A stretch of 57,727 bases of DNA. Origin: Vibrio sp. 10N.261.45.E2 (GTDB lineage Bacteria > Pseudomonadota > Gammaproteobacteria > Enterobacterales > Vibrionaceae). Both the position numbers and the translations under genes were made by a program. Below, one piece after another: positions 8,693 through 16,325 of this stretch (its first letter is position 1; every line of letters begins with the position of its first letter). A model generated the notes under the pieces. It did no database searches and had not been told where the DNA came from. It was given only the letters and a program-made list of their open reading frames with translations. The DNA lies in contig NZ_MCZZ01000131.1 of NCBI RefSeq assembly GCF_002875705.1, forward strand, positions 1 through 57,727, given 5' to 3'.

Positions 8693-9889
8693 ATGTCTAA
8701 TTCGTTTGTTCTGGTTATTAACTCGGGTAGTTCATCCCTAAAATTTGCTGTCATCGATTCTGTTTCTGGTGAAGCAGTGTTAAGTGGTCTAGGGGAATGT
8801 TTTGGTCTTGAAGATGCTCGCATGAGCTGGAAATATCAAGGCGAGAAAACTGAAATTGCCATTCAAGGTGAAGATAACCACCACAAGATTGCCATTGGCA
8901 AATTGGTTGGCCTGATGGAAGATCTAGGCTTTACTGCTGATATCGTGGCTATCGGTCACCGTATCGTTCACGGCGGTGAGAAGTTCACTCAAACCGTTCG
9001 TATTACTGAAGAAGTAACGAACGAAATTGAAAGCCTATCTGATCTAGCTCCACTTCATAACCCTGCAGGTGCTGTCGGCATCCGTGCTGCGATTGAAGCT
9101 TTCCCTTCTCTACCTCAATTTGCTGTATTTGATACGGCTTTCCACCAAACAATGCCACAACGTGCATTCACTGGTGCAATCGCGAAAGAGCTTTACACAG
9201 ACTTCGGTGTACGTCGTTACGGCTTCCACGGTACAAGTCACTACTTCGTTAGCCGTGAAGCTGCGAAAATGGTAAACAAGCCAGTTGAAAAAGCTAGCTT
9301 CATCTCTGTTCACCTAGGTAACGGCGCATCTGTATGTGCAATCAAAGATGGTAACAGTGTTGATACTTCTATGGGCTTCACGCCACTTTCTGGCCTAATG
9401 ATGGGTACACGTTGTGGTGACCTAGACCCAGGTATCATCGAGTACCTACTTAAGAAAGGCTGGTCACAAGAGCAAGTATTTAACTCTCTAAACAAGGAGT
9501 CTGGCTTCCTAGGCGTGTCTGGTCTTACAAGCGATGCTCGTGGCATTTTAGAAGCAATGGAAGAGGGCCATGAAGGTGCTAAGTTAGCATTTGAGGTGTT
9601 TACTTACCGCGTATCAAAATACATTGCTTCTTACCTTGCAACGTTAGATTCTTTAGACGGCATCATCTTCACTGGCGGTATCGGTGAGAACTCTCTACCA
9701 ATTCGTCGTGAGATCCTAAGCAACCTTAAGATTCTAGGTTTTGTTGAAGATGTAGCAGGTAACGAATCGGCTCGCTTTGGCGCTGAAGGCATCATCGGTA
9801 AGTCTGAAATGCTAGACGCAGTAGCAATGGTTATCCCAACTAACGAAGAATTCGTTATTGCTCAACAGTCGGTAGAACTTCTGCAATAG
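8693..9889 (+). CDS. ackA: Acetate kinase
   Basis: A 398-residue acetate kinase (ATP + acetate to ADP + acetyl phosphate) of the cytoplasmic Pta-AckA overflow/acetate pathway. Family signatures are all present: the N-terminal VLVINSGSSSLKFAVID, VVAIGHRIVHGG, the substrate-site GFHGTSHYFVS, HLGNGASVCAI and GTRCGDLDPG. AGGAT lies before the ATG. No phosphotransacetylase gene is adjacent, so this is probably a second acetate kinase (an ackA2-type copy) separate from the main ackA-pta operon. That point is inference from context. It is monocistronic, with a strong terminator. Confidence 0.95.
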   Translation: MSNSFVLVINSGSSSLKFAVIDSVSGEAVLSGLGECFGLEDARMSWKYQGEKTEIAIQGEDNHHKIAIGKLVGLMEDLGFTADIVAIGHRIVHGGEKFTQTVRITEEVTNEIESLSDLAPLHNPAGAVGIRAAIEAFPSLPQFAVFDTAFHQTMPQRAFTGAIAKELYTDFGVRRYGFHGTSHYFVSREAAKMVNKPVEKASFISVHLGNGASVCAIKDGNSVDTSMGFTPLSGLMMGTRCGDLDPGIIEYLLKKGWSQEQVFNSLNKESGFLGVSGLTSDARGILEAMEEGHEGAKLAFEVFTYRVSKYIASYLATLDSLDGIIFTGGIGENSLPIRREILSNLKILGFVEDVAGNESARFGAEGIIGKSEMLDAVAMVIPTNEEFVIAQQSVELLQ

Positions 9890-9917
9890 AGTCTAAAGCT
9901 TAAGCAAGACAAATATT

Positions 9918-9947
9918 AAAAAGCGAGCCCAAGTGGCTCGCTTTTTT
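9918..9947 (+). terminator. ackA terminator
   Basis: Stem AAAAAGCGAGCC / GGCTCGCTTTTT with a CAAGT loop and an extra T. It is also usable by the convergent lipoprotein gene. Confidence 0.9.
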
Positions 9948-9969
9948 GTGTCTGTTGATTAGTTAAGTG

Positions 9970-10953
9970 TTATTTAACTTCATATCTTAATAGCACTTCA
10001 TTATCGAGAACAACGTTCGTCGACCAGATATAGCTTGCGCCTGCGCCACTGAATTTTTCGATAAAGTTCATGTACGCTTTTTTATTGTTTACGCCAATAT
10101 CGTCTTCTGAGTAGACAGATGCTTGAGGCCATGAGGCTGAATCAAACTCTTGGCTCATCCAGTTGCTTGGGGTTTCCCAGTGAGCGGCATAGGCATCTTG
10201 CCCGTGATCAGTACCTTCAGTAGTGCAACTTTCAGAAAGGCGTTTTCCGTCCACTTCGCTCAAGCAAGTCAGGTCATAAATTGGTGACGTATAAAAGGTT
10301 TGTGCTTGCCAGTCTGGTCCTGTCACACTTCCATCACTAAAGCTTGCAATAAAGCCACCATCACCCGCGTGATACGCTTTACCACGGTTGTCTTCGCTAC
10401 CAAGACCTAGGTTTCCTTCCCAATCAATCACTTTCACCGCAATTGTGTAAGGCTTCTTCACCTTAAATTTGACGATGTTTGAGTTAAACGGTGTGAAAGG
10501 AACGGTATCAACCGCGATTAACTTGCCGTTGATATAAAGTTCGAAATAGTTGTCGGCAAAAATATAGCCTGTTATTTCTTCACCGTCGGGATCCACTACA
10601 GCTACAGGTACCGCGCTTTGATCGACCTCCGCGAGGCTGCTTGGTGTGGTGTTTGAACACTCTTCATAAAGATCGAAGGCTTTTGGTCCATTCGCAAAGT
10701 TGTTTTCGGCAGGAACTGTCCAGACCTTTCCTTCAGAGTCTGTAATTTCCCCACCACCAGCGACTCGGCTGCGTCCGTTTTCACATTCAAATAGATTGGA
10801 CTCAACGGTAGTGGCTTTGCCTTGAGTAATACTTGCTGTGCCTTGGTAATCGTTGATTTTGCTGACCGAAGGTGTGTCTGATGATGGTGAGCACCCTGCT
10901 ACGAGTAATGCGATAGATGAAATGGCAAGAGCTTGATGTTTTTTGTTGATCAT
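9970..10953 (-). CDS. Lipoprotein of unknown function
   Basis: A 327-residue lipoprotein. The ATG at 10953 gives a textbook lipoprotein signal (MINKKHQALAISSIALLVAGC), with LVAGC as the lipobox and SPSSD after the lipidated Cys. The frame is open about 29 codons further upstream, but that extension would spoil the signal. The C-terminal half contains HWETPSNWMSQEFDSASWPQ and ends with IWSTNVVLDNEVLLRYEV, a pattern seen in carbohydrate-binding or galactose-binding-like beta-sandwich domains. I do not know the function. It likely faces the periplasm or the cell surface, and it may recognise a polymer. It is convergent with ackA. Confidence 0.8.
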   Translation of the reverse strand: MINKKHQALAISSIALLVAGCSPSSDTPSVSKINDYQGTASITQGKATTVESNLFECENGRSRVAGGGEITDSEGKVWTVPAENNFANGPKAFDLYEECSNTTPSSLAEVDQSAVPVAVVDPDGEEITGYIFADNYFELYINGKLIAVDTVPFTPFNSNIVKFKVKKPYTIAVKVIDWEGNLGLGSEDNRGKAYHAGDGGFIASFSDGSVTGPDWQAQTFYTSPIYDLTCLSEVDGKRLSESCTTEGTDHGQDAYAAHWETPSNWMSQEFDSASWPQASVYSEDDIGVNNKKAYMNFIEKFSGAGASYIWSTNVVLDNEVLLRYEVK

Positions 10954-11289
10954 AGATAGAGACCCAATGTGGGATGATGTAAATAAGCGTGGTTCAAAAT
11001 AAGCCAAGTGCAAGTAATTTAAGCCAAATAAACTAAGCACAACAACCTAAATCACCTGCTGGGATGCCATACTTATTCCTGAATGGGGCCTATAATATCG
11101 GTACGAATGTAAACAAGCGTAAAGCTGAGTAATGAACGGTAAAATAGCGTTTGCTTAGATAATGACTCAGGCTTGCGCCTTGTTCGTAAAAATAACCTCC
11201 ACGAATCAGTCTCTGGTTGTGATTGAGATAGTATTTTGCTACAAAACGCGCATAATCTCGCTATACAACATTTAAAGAAGAAATTACTT
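10954..11289. other. Intergenic region before the Cys-containing acidic protein
   Basis: About 335 bp holding the divergent promoters of the lipoprotein gene and the next gene. A TATAAT at 11090-11095 could be a -10 box, but I see no good -35 partner. No other structure was recognised. Confidence 0.4.
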
Positions 11290-11676
11290 ATGACTAGCTT
11301 TCAATACTACTTTCACCAATTGCCTTGCTTCGATTGTAAAAAAACGACAGTAAGTACAGATCTTGGTTGGTTAACGCCTGCGATGAAAGATGATGCAATC
11401 GCACAAGTGACTGCGACACTTGCACAAGGTGAGGTTACTCCAGATCTTTCAGCAAACGTGGTTTGTACTAAAGATGAAGCTCGCGAGTACTTACTGCTTA
11501 ACTTCTTTGGTTATTCAGAAGAAGAGTTAGCAAGCGGCATCGAAGCGGATGATGAAAAAGAAGTCGCTGATGAAATCGCAGAACTACTAGAGGAAGGTAA
11601 AGACACCATCACCTTCGAACATGAAATTGCGCTTCAGTGCTGTGCTGACTGCGATGTTGAAGACGAGTCAAACTAA
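11290..11676 (+). CDS. Small acidic protein with Cys pairs (hypothetical)
   Basis: A 128-residue, strongly acidic cytoplasmic protein. It has an N-terminal CFDCKK motif (CxxC, residues about 13-16) and a C-terminal QCCADCD motif, so four or five cysteines could bind a metal such as zinc. The centre is a long acidic helix (EELASGIEADDEKEVADEIAELLEEGKD). The start at 11290 (MTSFQYYFHQLPCF) is preceded by AAAGAAG. The frame remains open 18 codons upstream but that part is unlikely to be coding. I recognise it only as a conserved hypothetical-type Vibrio protein. The function is unknown. Confidence 0.72.
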   Translation: MTSFQYYFHQLPCFDCKKTTVSTDLGWLTPAMKDDAIAQVTATLAQGEVTPDLSANVVCTKDEAREYLLLNFFGYSEEELASGIEADDEKEVADEIAELLEEGKDTITFEHEIALQCCADCDVEDESN

Positions 11677-11728
11677 GCACTCGTATTAGACGATACATCC
11701 ATCAATATGGTGTGATGTTCAAATGATT

Positions 11729-11768
11729 AAAGGCGTTAGTGGCTTAACAGTTCACTAACGCCTTTTTT
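11729..11768. terminator. Bidirectional terminator (AAAGGCGTTAGTG stem)
   Basis: A 13-bp stem AAAGGCGTTAGTG / CACTAACGCCTTT with an 11-base loop and T-runs. It lies between the acidic-protein gene and the convergent LysR gene. Its stem is nearly identical to that of the terminator at 15008. Confidence 0.88.
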
Positions 11769-11804
11769 GTCTCTCTGTTTCTTATCTTTAAGCGGCATTC
11801 ATTC

Positions 11805-12737
11805 TTAAGATGTTGCGCTTTGTATAATGCCTTGCTCACTGAGTTGTGAAAGGATCTCTGCGGTTTTCTCTCTGAATAAATCTCTTAATAGACGCACCGT
11901 CGGGGTAATGGATTGACGACTTGGACACACTAACCAAAGCTCAGTAGATGTTGGCTTAAATCCAGGCATGACTTTGACTACTTCTCCTGTAAGCAGATGT
12001 TGTGACATATCCAGACAAGATTTGATGGCGACTCCTTTACCTGCAATACACCAACGTCTGACAAGGTCAGCGTCGTTCGAAGCGCGATTTCCTTTTAGTT
12101 TCACCTTATGATCTTGAGTGCCATTGTTAAACACCCACTCGTCTTGCAGCATGTCATGGAGCTGATAAAGCAACCCATTGTGTTGTGCTAAGTCACTTGG
12201 GTGGTTTGGTGTCCCCATTGCGGACAAATATTCAGGAGCTGCACACAATACCCTCGGCACATCGCATATCTTAAAGCCATACATGTTGGCATCGGTCGGG
12301 GATCCGTAACGCAGCGCCATATCGACGGAATCTCGGTAAAAATCGATATTGCTATCGCTGATGCTAGTACGAAGCGTCGCCTTTGGGTATTCAAGCAAGA
12401 ATTCATCTAACCAAGGTGTGATTAGGTTCCGCCCTAGATCCGATGAAAGCGCAATACGAATTTCACCGTCAAGAATACCGAGCTCTTCGCGCATGTTGAG
12501 CTTCGCTTGCTCCAACATTTTTAAGGCTTGTTCACACTCGGGTAAATAACGTTCGCCAGCTGATGATAGCCTTAAGTGCCGAGTGGTTCTTACAAATAAC
12601 TCCGCCCCCAGTGCCGCTTCAACACGTTTAACCGCAGCGCTTGCAGTAGCCGTTCGCATGTCTAGGTTGGTGGCTGCTGCGGTGACACTGCGAAACTCCG
12701 CCACTTTCAAAATGACCTGTAAGTCTTCAATTAGCAT
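11805..12737 (-). CDS. LysR-family transcriptional regulator
   Basis: A 310-residue LysR regulator with an N-terminal winged HTH (about residues 3-60: VAEFRSVTAAATNLDMRTATASAAVKRVEAALGAELFVR) and a periplasmic-binding-like effector domain at 90-295. It is divergent from a binding-protein gene and an alcohol dehydrogenase gene, the classical arrangement for a LysR regulator and its targets. AGGTAGATAAC precedes the ATG. The near-identical palindromes upstream of both plus-strand genes (12864 and 13844) are candidate operators for it, although they also resemble Fur boxes. The effector is unknown. Confidence 0.92.
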   Translation of the reverse strand: MLIEDLQVILKVAEFRSVTAAATNLDMRTATASAAVKRVEAALGAELFVRTTRHLRLSSAGERYLPECEQALKMLEQAKLNMREELGILDGEIRIALSSDLGRNLITPWLDEFLLEYPKATLRTSISDSNIDFYRDSVDMALRYGSPTDANMYGFKICDVPRVLCAAPEYLSAMGTPNHPSDLAQHNGLLYQLHDMLQDEWVFNNGTQDHKVKLKGNRASNDADLVRRWCIAGKGVAIKSCLDMSQHLLTGEVVKVMPGFKPTSTELWLVCPSRQSITPTVRLLRDLFREKTAEILSQLSEQGIIQSATS

Positions 12738-12863
12738 GTTATCTACCTGTATTGAATTATGTTCTAAACACGGAATTGGGATATTTCCCCATCACAACCT
12801 GCAGATGGGTTATCTCTAGTTATCGCTTCTAAGTTAGCTTCAAACACTTAATTGTCAAAATTA

Positions 12864-12882
12864 ATTTGATAATAATTCAAAT
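12864..12882. promoter_or_regulatory. Palindromic operator, copy 1
   Basis: ATTTGA-TAATAAT-TCAAAT is a perfect 6-7-6 palindrome, preceded by TCAAAATTA which supplies a third half-site. About 30 surrounding bases are shared with the site at 13844. It lies in the divergent gap between the LysR gene and the binding-protein gene. The core TGATAATAATT also fits the left part of a Fur box. Confidence 0.6.
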
Positions 12883-12989
12883 GTGAGGCTGTTTTTCATT
12901 AGTAATTTTATCACTATCATTTTCTCATATCGACAACGTAGCGCTCTACATACTGTATGAGCGAAACCTACGAGCTAGGGGAAAACAAG

Positions 12990-13775
12990 ATGACTAAGAA
13001 AATCACAATGGGTGTAACGGATTTGTCGTTCCACCGTACGACCGCATCATTGGTTGCCAATGTATTGAAAGCCATGGGTTTTGAAGTAGAGCGTATTTTC
13101 TCTCCACATCAGGAGAACTTTGAAAGGCTGAAAACAGGCCAAGTGGATATGCTTTCTTCTGCGTGGCTGCCATCAAGTCACGGTATCTACAAAGCGGGTG
13201 TTGAAGAAGTTGAACCGCTTATCGAGCTTGGACTTCATTATGAACCTTACGCATTGTGGGGCGTGCCTGACTATGTGCCTCAAGAGGCGGTTTCTGAAGT
13301 CTCTGATTTATTAAAACCTGACGTGATCGAGAAAATGAACTCGACTATCCAAGGTATCAATCCTGGTGCAGGTATCACACGCTTCTCTATCCAGATGATG
13401 AAAGACTATGGTCTGAGCGATGCTGGTTATGAGTTTATTCCTTGCAGTGAAGACGATTGTTTCAGTGCATTTGAAAGTGCAGTCGCAAATAAAGAGTGGG
13501 TGATCGTGCCGCTGTGGAAACCTCAGTTTTTGCACTATCGCTATGATATTCGCGAGATCAAAGATCCAAAAGGCTTACTCGGAATCGTTGATAGAGCCGT
13601 GCTGCTTTTAAGAGATGACAAGAAACATCTTTTCACTGAACAGCAGATCCAAAAATTGGATTCACTAAGGTTCTCGAATGACATCATCGCAGAGCTGGAC
13701 TACAAAGTTTGCCGAGAAGGTAAACCTCAAGACGAAGTCACACATGATTGGCTGGTTGAGCAAGGGCTGATTTAA
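12990..13775 (+). CDS. Glycine-betaine-type (OpuAC-like) binding protein without signal peptide
   Basis: A 261-residue protein of the OpuAC/ProX substrate-binding family (DLSFHRTTASLVANVLKAMG near the N-terminus; LKTGQVDMLSSAWLPSSHG; INPGAGITRFSIQMM). Such proteins normally sit in the periplasm and deliver quaternary amines to an ABC importer. This one begins MTKKITMGVTDLSF directly and has no signal peptide. Extending to the next upstream ATG (12957) does not add one. No permease or ATPase gene is nearby. It may act in the cytoplasm as a ligand sensor or carrier. AGGGGAAAAC precedes the 12990 ATG. It is preceded by the palindrome at 12864 and divergent from the LysR gene. Confidence 0.82.
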   Translation: MTKKITMGVTDLSFHRTTASLVANVLKAMGFEVERIFSPHQENFERLKTGQVDMLSSAWLPSSHGIYKAGVEEVEPLIELGLHYEPYALWGVPDYVPQEAVSEVSDLLKPDVIEKMNSTIQGINPGAGITRFSIQMMKDYGLSDAGYEFIPCSEDDCFSAFESAVANKEWVIVPLWKPQFLHYRYDIREIKDPKGLLGIVDRAVLLLRDDKKHLFTEQQIQKLDSLRFSNDIIAELDYKVCREGKPQDEVTHDWLVEQGLI

Positions 13776-13843
13776 CCTCCAAGCCCTGGCAATGCAGGTA
13801 GATGTGTGTTGCCCGGGTAGCGTCAATACAATTATCAAAAATA

Positions 13844-13862
13844 ATTTGAGAATCATTCAAAT
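13844..13862. promoter_or_regulatory. Palindromic operator, copy 2
   Basis: ATTTGA-GAATCAT-TCAAAT is the same 6-7-6 palindrome as at 12864, again preceded by TCAAAAATA and followed by TAGGCGGTTT (TGAGGCTGTTT in copy 1). It lies about 70-85 bp before the alcohol dehydrogenase ATG. The core TGAGAATCATT also matches part of a Fur box. Confidence 0.6.
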
Positions 13863-13928
13863 ATTAGGCGGTTTATCTAGAGTGAGAATTAACTAAGATT
13901 AACTCGTCAACTTCAAGGAGAAAGCACA

Positions 13929-14954
13929 ATGTCAGTACCATCAAAAATGAAAGCTATCGGTTTTACTCAATCACTTGCTATTACAGAGCAAGACAGTTTG
14001 TTTGAGTTTGAAACAAGTCTGCCAGAACTGAAAAATAATGACTTATTAGTAAAAGTGAGTGCGACTTCGATCAACCCTGCTGACGCAAAAATTCGTATTC
14101 GCAATGCCAAAGATAAAACGCTTGAGCAGCCTAAAGTGCTGGGCTATGACGCAGTCGGTGAGGTTGTTGGTAAAGGTGCAGACGTTGAAGGTTTCGAAGT
14201 CGGTGACCGTGTGTATTATGCGGGTGATGTAACGCGCATGGGAGCTAACGCAGAATACCAAGCTGTGGACTACCGTATTACCGCTAAAGTGCCTAAGAGC
14301 CTTTCTGATGAAGCTGCAGCCGTTATGCCACTAGCAACACTTACGGCATGGGAAGCGTTGTTTGACCGCCTGCGTGTTCGTCCTGAAGAGAAAAAGTCTA
14401 TCCTGATCATTGGTGGTGCAGGCGGTGTAGGTTCAATTACAATTCAATTGGCTAAGCAACTCACCAACCTCAAGGTTATCGCAACCGCTTCAAGACCTGA
14501 AACGGAACAGTGGGTAAGAGATATGGGAGCGGATTATGTGGTGAATTACCGTAACCTTGTCGAATCTGTGCGAGAGCAAGGCATTCAACATGTCGACTAC
14601 ATCTTCAATGTCGCAGATACAAAAGGGCACTGGGATGCGATGGTTGAGCTTATTGCACCGCAAGGCATGATCAGTTCGATTGTAGAGTTTGACGGCGGGG
14701 TCGATTTATCGGCACTACAAGGTAAATCAGCAGGCTTTATTTGGGAGTTGATGTTTACACGTTCTTTGTTTAACACAGACGATATCCAGAAACAGCAGGA
14801 CATTCTATTCCAAGCTGCGAATCTGATTGATTCAGGTCGTATTAAATCGACACTGACTACGACGCTAAATGGTTTTAGTGTGGATACAATTAAGGATGCG
14901 CACCAACGTATTGAAAGCAGTGCCTCGATTGGAAAAACAGCCATCAAATACTAA
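13929..14954 (+). CDS. Zinc-type alcohol dehydrogenase / quinone oxidoreductase family protein
   Basis: A 341-residue MDR-superfamily oxidoreductase. The N-terminal GroES-like domain (about 30-130) has VSATSINPADAKIR and VLGYDAVGEVVGKG. The Rossmann domain has the NADPH-binding loop IIGGAGGVGSITIQLAKQL at about 160. The cysteine and histidine zinc ligands of true alcohol dehydrogenases are lacking, which points to the zinc-independent quinone reductase / zinc-binding-ADH-like (ZADH1) group. It probably reduces quinones or enones with NADPH. AAGGAG precedes the ATG. It has its own operator-like palindrome upstream, so it is probably transcribed separately from the binding-protein gene but co-regulated. 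Confidence 0.88.
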   Translation: MSVPSKMKAIGFTQSLAITEQDSLFEFETSLPELKNNDLLVKVSATSINPADAKIRIRNAKDKTLEQPKVLGYDAVGEVVGKGADVEGFEVGDRVYYAGDVTRMGANAEYQAVDYRITAKVPKSLSDEAAAVMPLATLTAWEALFDRLRVRPEEKKSILIIGGAGGVGSITIQLAKQLTNLKVIATASRPETEQWVRDMGADYVVNYRNLVESVREQGIQHVDYIFNVADTKGHWDAMVELIAPQGMISSIVEFDGGVDLSALQGKSAGFIWELMFTRSLFNTDDIQKQQDILFQAANLIDSGRIKSTLTTTLNGFSVDTIKDAHQRIESSASIGKTAIKY

Positions 14955-15007
14955 TCGCTGATGTTTGAGTCTGTAGTTGTTTGGTAAAAGAGTAAGGTAA
15001 ACATAGG

Positions 15008-15046
15008 AAAGGCGTTAGTAGACTTGAGTTTACTAACGCCTTTTTT
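15008..15046. terminator. Terminator after the dehydrogenase gene
   Basis: Stem AAAGGCGTTAGTA / TACTAACGCCTTT, ten-base loop, then further Ts. It is near-identical in stem to the terminator at 11729, so the LysR-binding protein-dehydrogenase block is bracketed by twin terminators. Confidence 0.88.
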
Positions 15047-15122
15047 ATTTAGTGTTTTTAGCTAGCTTCACGGAGTTTCGACTCAAACCGTCAGTTAGAA
15101 ATCATCGAGCACTGCGCGATAC

Positions 15123-16325
15123 CTAGAAATAATGAAACACCGGAGGTTCATGCATTAAGAAGTTTTGATGCGAGATGTTCCAAGCATAAGCACCTGCTAG
15201 GGTGAACACCACATAGTCACCGATATCTACCTGCTCGATATGTTGATTTCGTGCCATAACATCTTTTGGAGTGCAAAGTTGTCCAACCAACGTGGCTTTA
15301 GCATGGTTTATCGGATGTGAAATGGTGGGTTGTTGATTACTTTTCACGATAGCAAAAGGGTGGTCATGGTTTTGTGCAGCCGGTGTGCGGAAATGATGTG
15401 TTCCACCACGAGCAATCACGAAGTTCTCGCCAAGATTTTGCTTAATATCCAGTACCTCCATCACGTAATAGCCGCATGGTGCCGAGATATAGCGGCCACA
15501 TTCAAAACGTAGCTTCCAATCTTGCATATGTTCTTTAGCAATCAAGAACTCTAATTTGTCGCAGAACTCCATCCAAGGAAAGTGTTGCTGCGGGTTTTGG
15601 TAATTGATTCCCATACCTCCACCTAGATTGATGATCAGCTCGTCGAGTGAGAATGTCTTTTGCCACTCTCTGACGACTTGAAAATAACGTTGCATCAGGG
15701 CGAGGTGGCGAACAACGTCAAGTTGATGCGACATCAAGTGAAAATGGAATCCCTTTAACTTTATCAAGGGAAAGTCGCGTAGATACATTAAGGCGTTACT
15801 TAATTCACTCTCATCTAGGCCAAACGGAGTCGGCTTTCCCCCCATGGCTAACTTGCTCAGTGTAATGTCACCAATGTCGATGTTCATACGCAAGAAGATC
15901 GAAGCGGGCTGATTCAACCTCAGAGTTAAAGCACCAATGCGTTGTAACTCAGTGAGGCTCTCTACATGAATTGCATCGATATCGAGTGTAATCGCTTGCT
16001 CTAACTCACTTGGCATTTTCCCCGGACCACCAAAGATCAGTGGTTTATTGAGTTGTTGCTGGTGGAGGTGAGTAAGTTCTCCGCCTGATGCCGCTTCGAA
16101 ACCATCAACATAAGGAGCTAAAGTACGTAGTATCGGCGCTGAAGGGTTCGCTTTCGCGGCGTAAAATAGCTCTACATTTTTCGGCAACACATGGCGCATC
16201 TGCTTAACGTGCTGCTCCAATGCGTGGAGATCATAAAGATAAGCACATAATGGTTGCGTTTGTTGTTCTGCTAGTTGATGGATCTCTTGGTGGATGCTTG
16301 TAGGGAGTTGAGGCGAATTAAGCAT
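15123..16325 (-). CDS. pvsE: Vibrioferrin biosynthesis PLP-dependent decarboxylase PvsE
   Basis: A 400-residue fold-III PLP decarboxylase (DAP/ornithine decarboxylase superfamily). FYAAKANPSAP carries the Schiff-base lysine (about Lys58), and GQLCTPKDVMA carries the C-terminal active-site cysteine. In the vibrioferrin pathway PvsE decarboxylates the seryl part of O-citryl-serine to give the ethanolamine moiety. The start at 16325 (MLNSPQLPTS) has AAGGGG before it and overlaps the pvsD stop by 8 bases, so translation is coupled. An upstream in-frame ATG at 16394 would lie deep inside pvsD and is less likely. It is the last gene of pvsABCDE. Confidence 0.92.
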   Translation of the reverse strand: MLNSPQLPTSIHQEIHQLAEQQTQPLCAYLYDLHALEQHVKQMRHVLPKNVELFYAAKANPSAPILRTLAPYVDGFEAASGGELTHLHQQQLNKPLIFGGPGKMPSELEQAITLDIDAIHVESLTELQRIGALTLRLNQPASIFLRMNIDIGDITLSKLAMGGKPTPFGLDESELSNALMYLRDFPLIKLKGFHFHLMSHQLDVVRHLALMQRYFQVVREWQKTFSLDELIINLGGGMGINYQNPQQHFPWMEFCDKLEFLIAKEHMQDWKLRFECGRYISAPCGYYVMEVLDIKQNLGENFVIARGGTHHFRTPAAQNHDHPFAIVKSNQQPTISHPINHAKATLVGQLCTPKDVMARNQHIEQVDIGDYVVFTLAGAYAWNISHQNFLMHEPPVFHYF

